From positions 17,054 to 81,053 of the forward strand of contig NZ_FXXN01000023.1 of NCBI RefSeq assembly GCF_900184795.1: a stretch of DNA of 64,000 bases, written 5' to 3'. This DNA comes from Magnetospirillum sp. 15-1. Lineage in GTDB: Bacteria; Pseudomonadota; Alphaproteobacteria; Rhodospirillales; Magnetospirillaceae. The position numbers were made by a program, and so were the translations under genes. The notes beneath the pieces were generated by a model. The model saw nothing but the letters and a program-made list of their open reading frames with translations, did no database searches and was not told the DNA's origin. How positions within the stretch are numbered: the stretch's first letter is position 1; each line of letters begins with the position of its first letter. Below, piece by piece: positions 38,291 to 45,677 of this stretch.

Positions 38291-39748
38291 GTGAACAGAA
38301 CCGATGCCTACAAACTGACCGTCACCGGGCTCGCCCTCCTGGCGCTCTGTCTGTTCGCCTATCCGGTCCTGCGCATCGGCACCGCCCTGGAGATCGACTA
38401 CAACGAGGGCTGGAACGCCTATCAGCAGATGCGGGCCATGGCCGGCCTGTCGCTGTACTCGGCCGATACTCCCATGTTCGTCAACAACTACCCGCCGCTC
38501 TCCTTCTATCTGGTGGGAATGCTGGGGACGCTGATCGGCGACATGGTCCTGGCCGGCCGGCTGCTGTCGCTGGCGGCGGTGGCGGTCATCGCCCTGTCCG
38601 CCGCCTGGGTGGCCCGCGCCGCCGGAGCCCGGCGGTTGGACGCGGTACTGTCCGGTTCAGCGGCGCTGGGCATGCTGTCGGGCTTCGCCGCCGATTACGT
38701 GGGGGTCAACGACCCGCAATTGCTGGCCCAGGGCTTCCTGTGCGCTGGCTTCGCCGTCTATGTGAACCACCGGGGTGGAACGGCCCGCCTCCCCCTGGTC
38801 GCTCTGCTGTTCGCGGCGGGATTGCTGTGCAAGCACAACGTCCTGGCCCTGCCGCTGGTGACCACCGTTCATCTGGTCTGGCGGAGCAGCCACCGCGAGC
38901 GCGCCCTTTATCTCGGCACCGGATTGGGCCTTGCCGCCCTGGCCCTGGCGATCATCGACGCGAGGTTCGGCGCCGATTTCTTCCGCAATCTGCTGGCGTC
39001 GCGCCAGTACGACCCGGCGCGCGGCATCATCCTCAGCACCGAGATGCTGGATCTGCTGCAGGCCCCCATCGCCGTGATCGGCCTCTATGTCCTGCTGGGC
39101 CGCGACAGCGGCGTCACCGCCAAGATCGGAGCCTATCTGGCCCTGAGCCTGACCCTGGCCCTGGGCTTTTCCGGCGGCGCCGGCGTCGACACCAATATCT
39201 TCTTCGACGCCATGATCGCCTGCGCCATGGGCGCCGGCCCGGCCGCCGCCTGGCTTCGCGCCCATCCCGGCGGAGGACCAAGGGCCTGCGCCGCCCTGGC
39301 GCTGCTGGTGCATGCCGGCTTGCTGTTCCACATGCCCATCGCCCTGGGGCGGTTCGCCGTGGACATGGCCGGCGATCTCAAGGAGCGCGAGGCGCTGTTC
39401 CTCGAGGATATCGCCTGGCTGAAGACCGTCCCCGGCCCGGCCATCTGCGAATCGCTGCTGCTGTGCCTGCGGGCCGGCAAGCCCATGTGGATCGATCCCT
39501 ATGGCGGCACCCAGGCCATCACCAACGGCCGCCTGCCCGCCGACGCCATGACCGGCCTGCTGGCCCGCCACGAGGTCGCCGTGGTGCAGATCACCAGCCG
39601 CCGCGCCCACCCGGCCGATGAGCCGAAGGGCGCCCAGTCCATGCCGCCCCGCTTCATCAATTTCGCCGACGAGATGTTCGACGAACTGGACCGTTCGTAC
39701 CAGCTTCGCCGGGTCGGCATCACCGGCCGCTTCTACCTGCCCAAATAG
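38291..39748 (+). CDS. Multi-pass membrane glycosyltransferase-like protein (GT39/ArnT-type)
   Basis: A 485-residue protein with about ten hydrophobic segments between residues 10 and 360, then a soluble tail of about 120 residues. The first loop has IDYNEGWNAYQQM, in which an Asp-Tyr-Asn-Glu-Gly resembles the catalytic acidic motif of polyprenol-dependent GT-C glycosyltransferases. LYSADTPMFVNNYPPLSFYL is a typical loop 1 feature too. It probably transfers a sugar from a lipid carrier on the periplasmic face; donor and acceptor are unknown. GTG 38291 follows a GAGAGGGA purine tract. It is divergent from the PAS kinase. Confidence 0.75.
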   Translation: MNRTDAYKLTVTGLALLALCLFAYPVLRIGTALEIDYNEGWNAYQQMRAMAGLSLYSADTPMFVNNYPPLSFYLVGMLGTLIGDMVLAGRLLSLAAVAVIALSAAWVARAAGARRLDAVLSGSAALGMLSGFAADYVGVNDPQLLAQGFLCAGFAVYVNHRGGTARLPLVALLFAAGLLCKHNVLALPLVTTVHLVWRSSHRERALYLGTGLGLAALALAIIDARFGADFFRNLLASRQYDPARGIILSTEMLDLLQAPIAVIGLYVLLGRDSGVTAKIGAYLALSLTLALGFSGGAGVDTNIFFDAMIACAMGAGPAAAWLRAHPGGGPRACAALALLVHAGLLFHMPIALGRFAVDMAGDLKEREALFLEDIAWLKTVPGPAICESLLLCLRAGKPMWIDPYGGTQAITNGRLPADAMTGLLARHEVAVVQITSRRAHPADEPKGAQSMPPRFINFADEMFDELDRSYQLRRVGITGRFYLPK

Positions 39749-39805
39749 GCCAGTCCCCGGCCGCGTGAATTGCCGTCCCGCCCACGATTGGGATAGGCTG
39801 GGCAC

Positions 39806-40435
39806 ATGCGCCCGCTCACCTCGGATCTTCTGTTGCGCGCCTATGCCTCGGGCATCTTTCCCATGGCGCGCTCACGCGACGAGAACCGCCTGTACTGGAT
39901 CGATCCGGAACGGCGCGGCATCCTGCCGCTGGACGCTTTCCATATCCCCAAGAGTCTGCGCAAGCCCCTGCGCGGCGGACGGTTCGAAATCCGCTGCGAT
40001 ACCGCCTTCGAGACGGTGATGCGCGCCTGTGGCGAAGCCACCGCCGACCGCCCCGAGACCTGGATCAACGACCAGATCGTCCGGCTGTTCGTGGAACTGT
40101 TCGAACTGGGCCTCGCCCACTCGGTGGAGACGTGGCGGGACGGTGAACTGGTGGGAGGGCTCTACGGCCTGGCGCTGGGCGGCGCCTTCTTTGGCGAAAG
40201 CATGTTCTCGCGCCGCACCGACGCATCGAAAGTGGCGCTGGTCCATCTGGTGGCGCGGCTGCGCCATGGCGGCTTCCGTCTGCTGGACACCCAGTTCGTC
40301 ACCGATCACCTGAAACAGTTCGGCGCCCGGGAAATCCCCCGCGCCGAGTATCAGGAGCGCCTGGCCGACGCCCTGGACGAGCAGGCCCGGTTCGACCGCG
40401 ACGGCAGCATTCCGTGGGAACTGGCCCTGGGTTAG
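39806..40435 (+). CDS. aat: Leucyl/phenylalanyl-tRNA-protein transferase
   Basis: A 209-residue cytoplasmic enzyme that adds Leu or Phe to N-terminal Lys/Arg, marking proteins for ClpAP. Conserved blocks are LLRAYASGIFPMA, LYWIDPERRGILPLD, TWINDQIVRLFVELFELGLAHSVE-type, GGLYGLALGGAFFGESMFSR, and LLDTQFVTDHLKQFGA. The ATG is 57 bp after the glycosyltransferase stop. It converges with the DUF2155 gene, with stops overlapping by 4 bases; in most alphaproteobacteria those two neighbours are part of the accBC cluster. Confidence 0.95.
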   Translation: MRPLTSDLLLRAYASGIFPMARSRDENRLYWIDPERRGILPLDAFHIPKSLRKPLRGGRFEIRCDTAFETVMRACGEATADRPETWINDQIVRLFVELFELGLAHSVETWRDGELVGGLYGLALGGAFFGESMFSRRTDASKVALVHLVARLRHGGFRLLDTQFVTDHLKQFGAREIPRAEYQERLADALDEQARFDRDGSIPWELALG

Positions 40436-40860
40436 CGTGCCTTGCCGCGACAGTCGAGGACCCAGATGTCGTAGACCGGGTGTTCCATGGCCGACAGCGC
40501 CGGGCTGGACGCGAACATCCAGCCGCGGAACAGGGCCGCCGCCGGCTGGTCCTTGCGCAACTCCCAGATATCGAGGAAGGCGGCGCTTTCCGGCTGATCC
40601 TCGGGACGGCGCTTCTTGCAGGCCCGCACGATGATCTCCAGCGCCCCCACATGCACCGGCGCGCCCACCGGCGCCTCCACCGTCACCACCCGGGCGGTGA
40701 CCTTGTCGAGCCCCTGCAACACCGCCGTATCGAAGGAAAGGTCGGTGCCGCTCATCTGAGGCGGCGCGGCGGGTACGACCGGCGCGTCTGCGGGAGCCGC
40801 ATTCTGCGCCTGGGCCGAAGCCGCCATCAGAATCGCCCCCAACGCCAACACCCGACGCAT
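40432..40860 (-). CDS. DUF2155 exported protein
   Basis: A 142-residue protein with a signal peptide (residues 1-18, RRVLALGAILMAASAQA) and a Pro/Ala-rich linker, then the DUF2155 domain: DKVTARVVTVEAPVGAPVHVGALEIIVRACKKR, AALFRGWMFASSPALSAMEHPVYDIWVLDC. Function is unknown; the family is restricted to alphaproteobacteria and usually lies beside NDUFA12 and aat, which hints at an envelope or respiratory-chain role. It is probably periplasmic, with two cysteines able to pair. Confidence 0.88.
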   Translation of the reverse strand: MRRVLALGAILMAASAQAQNAAPADAPVVPAAPPQMSGTDLSFDTAVLQGLDKVTARVVTVEAPVGAPVHVGALEIIVRACKKRRPEDQPESAAFLDIWELRKDQPAAALFRGWMFASSPALSAMEHPVYDIWVLDCRGKAR

Positions 40861-40999
40861 GCCGCTCTCCTAAATTTCAGGCCCGGCCACCATTGGTCCC
40901 GGATCGGACACACCATGCCTGTTGCCGCCGCTTCCGCCAAGAGGGCTTTCGCCCTCGCGCGCACCGGGCACCTTGGCGAACGGGTAGACAGACGCCAAC

Positions 41000-41025
41000 T
41001 AAGGAAATACACTTATAGCCGTTCT
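41000..41025 (+). promoter_or_regulatory. Possible flagellar-type (sigma-28) promoter of the chemoreceptor gene
   Basis: TAAGGAAA (41000-41007), ten bases, then GCCGTTCT (41018-41025), which partly match the TAAAGTTT / GCCGATAA sigma-28 pattern with a spacer one base short. It lies 22 bases before the ATG of a chemoreceptor, a usual sigma-28 target. The match is partial, and an AT-rich sigma-70 -10 (TAAATA) overlaps it. Confidence 0.3.
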
Positions 41026-41047
41026 AAATAGGCAAAAGGAATGCATC

Positions 41048-43066
41048 ATGTCACTCCGCCTCAAGCCCCGTCTCATTCTTGCATTCCTTCTGGTCGGCCT
41101 CGTCCCCTTCGCTACCATCGGCGGCATCTCGCTCTATAAGGCCAAAACCGCCCTGGAGCATCAGGCCTTCGCCGAACTGGAAGCGGTCCGCGGCATCAAG
41201 AAAAAGCAAATCGAACAGTACCTCCAGGATCGCCACGACGACATGGGCATCCTGACCGAAATGGTTCAGCAGATGTCCATCGACCCGGAAACCGTGGACC
41301 AGACCCATGGCGGATTTTTCAAGAAATTCATCAAGGGATACGGCTATTACGACCTCTTCCTGATCGACGCCAAGGGCTACGCCTTCTTCACCGATGCCAA
41401 GGAGCCCGACTACCGCACCAATCTGCTCGACGGCCCCTACAAGAGCAGCAATCTCGGCGCCCTGGTGCGCAAGGTGATGCAGACCGGCCAGTACGCCATT
41501 GCCGACTTCGCTCCCTATGCGGCATCAAAGGGTGAGCCGGCCTCCTTCATCGCCCAGCCGCTGATGAAGGACGGAAAGGTGGTCATGGTGGTGGCCCTGC
41601 AGCTTTCGCTGGACTCCATCAACGGGGTGATGCAGCAGCGCGACGGCATGGGCCAGACCGGAGAGACCTATCTGGTCGGCGCCGACATGCTGATGCGCTC
41701 GGATTCCTTCCTGGACAAGACCAACCACACGGTCCTGGCCTCGTTCGCCAATCCGGCCAAGGGCAAGGTGGATACCCAGGCCACCCGCGAGGCCCTGGCC
41801 GGCCGGACGGGATCGGCCATCATCGTCGATTACAACAACAATTCCGTGCTGTCGGCCTATGCTCCGCTGAAGGTCGGCGACACCAACTGGGCGCTGATCG
41901 CCGAGATCGACGACGCCGAGGCCATGGAAGCCGTCAGGTACATCCAGTGGCTGCTCGGCATCCTGGGGGGAGTCGGCGCGGTGCTGATCGCGGTGACCGG
42001 CCTGATACTGGCCCGCTCCATCGCCACACCCATCGTGGACATGACCGCCGCCATGCAGGAGATGGCCAACGGCAACAAGCAGGTTCCCATTCCGACCCAC
42101 GATGCCGAGGACGAGATCGGCGACATGGCCAAGGCCATGCGGATTTTCAAGGAAAGCATGATCCGCGCCGAGCAGTTGGAAGCCGAGGCGCGGGCGGACC
42201 AGGAACGTGAACTGGCCCGCTCCCGGACACGTGAACGGCTCACCGGCGATTTTGACGTGGCCATCCGCCACATCATCGATAACGTCAACGAGACGGTTCG
42301 CAGCGTCCACACCACGTCCAGCAGCCTGCAGGCCGCCGCCGAGGAAACCAGCCGTCAGAGCGCCGCCGTGGCCGCCGCCGCCGAGGAGGCGTCAAGCAAC
42401 ATCCAGACGGTGGCCAGCGCCGCCGAGGAGCTGGGGGCATCGACCCTGGAAATCAGCCGCCGGGTCCAGGACTCGACTCTGATCACCCAGGAGGCGGTGG
42501 CGGGCATCCACAGCGCCGACGCCACGGTCGAGGGATTGTCCAGCGCCGCCATCAAAATCGGCGAGATCGTCAGCCTGATCAACGATATCGCGGCACAGAC
42601 CAACCTACTGGCCTTGAACGCCACTATCGAGGCGGCGCGGGCGGGTGAGGCCGGCAAGGGCTTCGCGGTGGTGGCCAACGAGGTCAAGAATCTCGCCACC
42701 CAGACCGCCAAGGCCACCAGCGAGATCGCCGAGCAGATCGGCGGCATCCAAACCTCGACCCGCGATGCGGTCGACGCCATCAAGACGGTGGGGACCGCCA
42801 TTTCCCGAGTGGACGAGGTGGTGTCATCCATCGCCGCCGCCGTGGAGGAGCAGAACGCCGCCACCCAGGAAATCGTCCGCAACGTCCAGGAAGCCGCCGA
42901 CGGCAATCACGAGGTCACCCGCAACATCTCGCAGGTCTCCGTCGCCGCCGATACCACCGGCGAAATGGCCTCGGCCATGTTCAAGGTCGCGGAAAGCCTG
43001 GATGAATCCGGTGCCAACCTGGGCAAACAGGTGGGAACGTTCCTCGCCGACGTGAAGGCGGTCTAG
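41048..43066 (+). CDS. Methyl-accepting chemotaxis protein
   Basis: A 672-residue chemoreceptor. Helix 1 is residues 8-28; a periplasmic dCache-like sensor of about 250 residues follows, with [18 protein letters not shown] and [16 protein letters not shown] as its two Cache-type beta blocks; helix 2 is near 300-322, then a HAMP domain ([20 protein letters not shown]) and a long coiled coil. The hairpin tip reads [20 protein letters not shown], then [14 protein letters not shown], binding CheA and CheW. Ala/Glu-rich stretches such as [13 protein letters not shown] are candidate methylation sites. No che genes are near, so it is an orphan receptor. Confidence 0.95.
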   Translation: MSLRLKPRLILAFLLVGLVPFATIGGISLYKAKTALEHQAFAELEAVRGIKKKQIEQYLQDRHDDMGILTEMVQQMSIDPETVDQTHGGFFKKFIKGYGYYDLFLIDAKGYAFFTDAKEPDYRTNLLDGPYKSSNLGALVRKVMQTGQYAIADFAPYAASKGEPASFIAQPLMKDGKVVMVVALQLSLDSINGVMQQRDGMGQTGETYLVGADMLMRSDSFLDKTNHTVLASFANPAKGKVDTQATREALAGRTGSAIIVDYNNNSVLSAYAPLKVGDTNWALIAEIDDAEAMEAVRYIQWLLGILGGVGAVLIAVTGLILARSIATPIVDMTAAMQEMANGNKQVPIPTHDAEDEIGDMAKAMRIFKESMIRAEQLEAEARADQERELARSRTRERLTGDFDVAIRHIIDNVNETVRSVHTTSSSLQAAAEETSRQSAAVAAAAEEASSNIQTVASAAEELGASTLEISRRVQDSTLITQEAVAGIHSADATVEGLSSAAIKIGEIVSLINDIAAQTNLLALNATIEAARAGEAGKGFAVVANEVKNLATQTAKATSEIAEQIGGIQTSTRDAVDAIKTVGTAISRVDEVVSSIAAAVEEQNAATQEIVRNVQEAADGNHEVTRNISQVSVAADTTGEMASAMFKVAESLDESGANLGKQVGTFLADVKAV

Positions 43067-43124
43067 GGTCGTAGTCTGACGCGGGCCGCTCTTTGGACCG
43101 CCTTTTCCCGGGGGAAAGCGGCGC

Positions 43125-43961
43125 TCAGCGCCGCACCACCACCAGGGCGATGCCCCCCAGCACCGCCGTCGAGGCCAGCGCCAGGCGCAGGCTGAGACTC
43201 TCGCCCAGCAGCACCGCCCCGGCCAGGGCGGTGATCACCGGCACGCTGAGCTGCACCGTGGCGGCATGGGTGGCGGGCAGGCCGCGCACCGCCACGTACC
43301 ACAAGGCGTAGCCCATGCCCGAGGCCACGCCGCCCGAGGCCATGGCATAGGCGAGGCCCATTCCGTCGATCCGCGGCTCGCCGATCAGGGCGACGGCCAG
43401 ACATGCCGCCGTCGCCAAGGGTACCCCGCGCAGGAAGTTGCCGGCATTGGCGGCCAGGGCGTCGCTCTCCCTCCGCCCGCGCAGGGAATAGATCCCCCAG
43501 GCCGCCCCCGCCACGATCATCAGGACCGCCCCCACCGGCTCCGGGGCGGTGACCCCCGGCAGCAGCAGCGCCACCAACCCGCCCAGCGCCAGCGCCAGCC
43601 CCCCGGTCTGGAGCGGCCGCAGCCGTTCCCCGGCCATCAGGCCGCGACCGATCATGGTCATCTGCACCGCGCCGAACAGCAGCAGGGCGCCGGTTCCCGC
43701 CGACAGCGACAGATAGGCGAAGGAAAAGGCCACGGCATAGCCGACCAGGGCCAGGGCCGAGCCCCAATTGCCCCCCCGCCGGCTTCCCGGCCGCAGCCGG
43801 AGCAGCAGGGCCAGGACGAGAGCGCCCGAGGCGATGCGGACCAGGGTGAAGCTGGCGGGATCGATGGCGGTGTGGCGGAGCGCCTCGCGGCACAGCAGGG
43901 AATTGGCCGCGAAGGCCATCATGGTAACCGCCGTCAACCCCCAGGTGCGCGGCGTTACCAT
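43125..43961 (-). CDS. EamA/DMT-superfamily transporter
   Basis: A 278-residue inner-membrane protein with ten predicted helices in two EamA repeats (residues about 5-130 and 145-275). The second repeat shows GAVLMIVAGAAWGIYSL and the closing PVITALAGAVLLGESLSLRLALASTAVLGGIALVV pattern seen in metabolite exporters. The substrate is unknown. It starts 10 bp after the second mlaD stop on the same strand, so it is probably the last gene of the NDUFA12-mlaD-mlaD unit, though a functional tie is not evident. Confidence 0.88.
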   Translation of the reverse strand: MVTPRTWGLTAVTMMAFAANSLLCREALRHTAIDPASFTLVRIASGALVLALLLRLRPGSRRGGNWGSALALVGYAVAFSFAYLSLSAGTGALLLFGAVQMTMIGRGLMAGERLRPLQTGGLALALGGLVALLLPGVTAPEPVGAVLMIVAGAAWGIYSLRGRRESDALAANAGNFLRGVPLATAACLAVALIGEPRIDGMGLAYAMASGGVASGMGYALWYVAVRGLPATHAATVQLSVPVITALAGAVLLGESLSLRLALASTAVLGGIALVVVRR

Positions 43962-43971
43962 GGAGCCGCCC

Positions 43972-44448
43972 CTATTCCTTGGCGGCCGGGGCCGGCGGCT
44001 GGTTGTCGGTGGTGGCCAGGAAGATCAGCTGGCCGACCATCTCCTCGATGGACTTGAAGTTCTTGGAGGGTCCCAGGGCGCCGCCGGCGGCGATCATGGT
44101 CGGCGACTTGCCCGGAGCCAGCTTGATGAACTTGCCGCCCAGCAGCCCCTCGGACGACACGCTGGCCACCGTATCGGCGGGCAGCTTGATGCCGTGGGCG
44201 ATGGAGAGCCTGACCACCGCGTCATAGGTCTGCGGGTCGAGCGACTGGGACGCCACGGTGCCCACCTTGATACCGTTGATCTTGACGTCGGCGCCGGTAT
44301 CCAGCCCCCCGACGCTGGCGAAGGTGGCGGAAACCTCGTAGCCCTCGATCTTCTTGAAGTTGGCGTGGGTATAGGCGAACACCAGGAAGAAGCCCGCCAC
44401 AGCCAGGACCACGGCACCCATGATGGTTTCGATCAGATTCCGTCCCAT
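43972..44448 (-). CDS. mlaD: MlaD-type MCE lipid transport protein (copy 2)
   Basis: A 158-residue protein with one N-terminal membrane helix (residues 8-28) and an MCE domain: YEVSATFASVGGLDTGADVKINGIKVGTV, then VSSEGLLGGKFIKLAPG. MlaD forms the periplasmic hexamer ring of the inner-membrane Mla phospholipid transporter. It ends APAAKE. It lies 11 bp after another mlaD copy; no mlaE or mlaF is in the window, so the ATPase and permease must be encoded elsewhere. Confidence 0.9.
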   Translation of the reverse strand: MGRNLIETIMGAVVLAVAGFFLVFAYTHANFKKIEGYEVSATFASVGGLDTGADVKINGIKVGTVASQSLDPQTYDAVVRLSIAHGIKLPADTVASVSSEGLLGGKFIKLAPGKSPTMIAAGGALGPSKNFKSIEEMVGQLIFLATTDNQPPAPAAKE

Positions 44449-44459
44449 GGCCTACCTGC

Positions 44460-44951
44460 TCAATTGGTGGTGGACGGCAGAGGCTTGTCGAGATAGCCGC
44501 GCTTGGCGCGGCCCTGCTGGATGATCATGTCCAGCAGATCCTCGATGACCACCGCATCCTGGGTATATTGAATTTCGGTGCCGGGCTTGAGCATCTGCTC
44601 GTCGCCGCCCGGCTTGAGTTCGATGAACTTGGCACCCAGCAGGCCGTCGGTGTAGATCACCGCCGCCGTATCGCTGGTCAACTGGACGTCCTTGCGCAGC
44701 CTGAGCGTCAACAGGGCGCGGTAGCGGTCGTCCAGCCCCTGGTCGATCACCCGGCCGACCACGGTGCCCGACAGGCGAACGGCACTGCCCACATTGATGC
44801 CGTCGGCACGGTTGAAGCGAGCTTTGAGGACATAGCCGTCGCCATTGTCGGTGCTCTTGCCCCCCACGGCGAAGGCGAGCATCAGCAGCAGGGCACCGAC
44901 CAGCACCACGGTGCCGCCTGTCACGGTATCGCGATCAACGCGGCTGATCAT
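44460..44951 (-). CDS. mlaD: MlaD-type MCE lipid transport protein (copy 1)
   Basis: A 163-residue MCE protein: membrane helix at residues 13-30 (GTVVLVGALLLMLAFAV), then YVLKARFNRADGINVGSAVRLSGTVVGRV and VIYTDGLLGAKFIELKPGG. It resembles the next gene but differs throughout, so it is an old tandem duplicate, not a recent one. The two could form mixed rings. It starts 24 bp after the NDUFA12 stop on the same strand. The C terminus has a second hydrophobic-amphipathic stretch (VVIEDLLDMIIQQG). Confidence 0.9.
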   Translation of the reverse strand: MISRVDRDTVTGGTVVLVGALLLMLAFAVGGKSTDNGDGYVLKARFNRADGINVGSAVRLSGTVVGRVIDQGLDDRYRALLTLRLRKDVQLTSDTAAVIYTDGLLGAKFIELKPGGDEQMLKPGTEIQYTQDAVVIEDLLDMIIQQGRAKRGYLDKPLPSTTN

Positions 44952-44975
44952 GCCCCCATCCCCCCGTCAGAATGA

Positions 44976-45326
44976 TCAGGGCTGCCACGCCTCGTAATCG
45001 CCGGTGGCGCGGTCACGCCGGCCGCCGGCCAGATCGTGTCCGGGCGGCAGATAAGCTTCGGCCGAGCCGGTCTTGTTGGAGCGGTGCGGCTGCTGCCAGG
45101 GCTGGCGGGCCACATCGGTCAGCGGCTTGTCGCTGGTATAGTGCAGCCAGGCATGCCATTCGGGGGCGACGCGCGACGCGTCGACCTTGCCGTTATAGAC
45201 GACCCAACGCTTGGTGCGCCGGCCTTTGGCCTCGGCGCGCTCGGTATAATAGCGGTTGCCCTCGGCATCGGTTCCAACCAGCTTGCCCTTGGCCCAGGTG
45301 TAAAGCAGGGTGCCCAGCGTCGCCAT
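44976..45326 (-). CDS. NDUFA12-like accessory subunit of respiratory complex I
   Basis: A 116-residue protein matching the B17.2/NDUFA12 family, one of the few supernumerary complex I subunits present in alphaproteobacteria and mitochondria. Conserved blocks are LVGTDAEGNRYYTER, RRTKRWVVYNGKVDASRVAPEWHAWLHY and PWQQPHRSNKTGSAEAYLPPG. ATG 45326 has GAGGATCGAG directly upstream. A much longer open frame continues antisense through nrdJ but is an artefact. It heads the mlaD-mlaD-DMT unit and is divergent from nrdJ. Confidence 0.95.
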   Translation of the reverse strand: MATLGTLLYTWAKGKLVGTDAEGNRYYTERAEAKGRRTKRWVVYNGKVDASRVAPEWHAWLHYTSDKPLTDVARQPWQQPHRSNKTGSAEAYLPPGHDLAGGRRDRATGDYEAWQP

Positions 45327-45476
45327 CTCGATCCTCGCGAAACAAATGTCGGGCGGACTATAGGCAAAAGGCACCCTCCCCGTCCAGAGGGGTTGCACGT
45401 TTCCCGCCCGTCCCGACAAAAGTGGCGAAAACGGGCCATGGGCACCACTAGCGGTGCTAGGTTTCGTCGAAATCAA

Positions 45477-45492
45477 ACACAATATGATGTGA
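45477..45492. promoter_or_regulatory. NrdR box 1 upstream of nrdJ
   Basis: ACACAATATGATGTGA matches 13 of 16 positions of the NrdR consensus (aCaCwAtATaTwGtgt). It lies upstream of the TTGACG -35 element. Its centre is 84 bp, about eight helical turns, from box 2. Confidence 0.7.
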
Positions 45493-45510
45493 ATGCTTCG
45501 TAAAGAATCG

Positions 45511-45540
45511 TTGACGCGACAGAGGGCCGTGACATAGGCT
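45511..45540 (+). promoter_or_regulatory. Likely nrdJ promoter
   Basis: TTGACG (45511-45516) followed after 18 bases by TAGGCT (45535-45540). The -35 is near consensus and the -10 weak. A start near 45547 would put NrdR box 2 just downstream and box 1 upstream, so repressor bound to both could loop the promoter. Confidence 0.45.
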
Positions 45541-45560
45541 GCGTCTCTGTCGAGGGAACA

Positions 45561-45576
45561 CCACAAGATATTGTGG
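45561..45576. promoter_or_regulatory. NrdR box 2 upstream of nrdJ
   Basis: CCACAAGATATTGTGG has inverted arms CCACAA/TTGTGG around an AT-rich centre and matches 13 of 16 NrdR consensus positions. It falls in the early transcribed region predicted for nrdJ. Confidence 0.7.
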
Positions 45577-45677
45577 ACGACACGGGAATTGGGGGAAAGA
45601 CGCGCCCGGACGGGGACGCCTGCCGCCATCCTTGTGTCCACCCCGGCAGGATCGACCAGCGGAGCAGAGGGGCTACA

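Larger units (their letters stand above)
45327..45677. other. 351-bp divergent control region between NDUFA12 and nrdJ
   Basis: No gene is seen. It holds the NDUFA12 promoter on the left and, on the right, two NrdR-type boxes, a sigma-70-like promoter and a leader of about 130 bases before the nrdJ ATG. The leader contains GC-rich potential hairpins but lacks a recognisable cobalamin riboswitch: there is no B12 box near the start codon. Confidence 0.7.

Noticed and set aside
45327-45677. A cobalamin riboswitch expected before nrdJ
   Set aside because: The leader has AGGGAA and GC-rich hairpins but no B12 box and no ordered set of the conserved segments.
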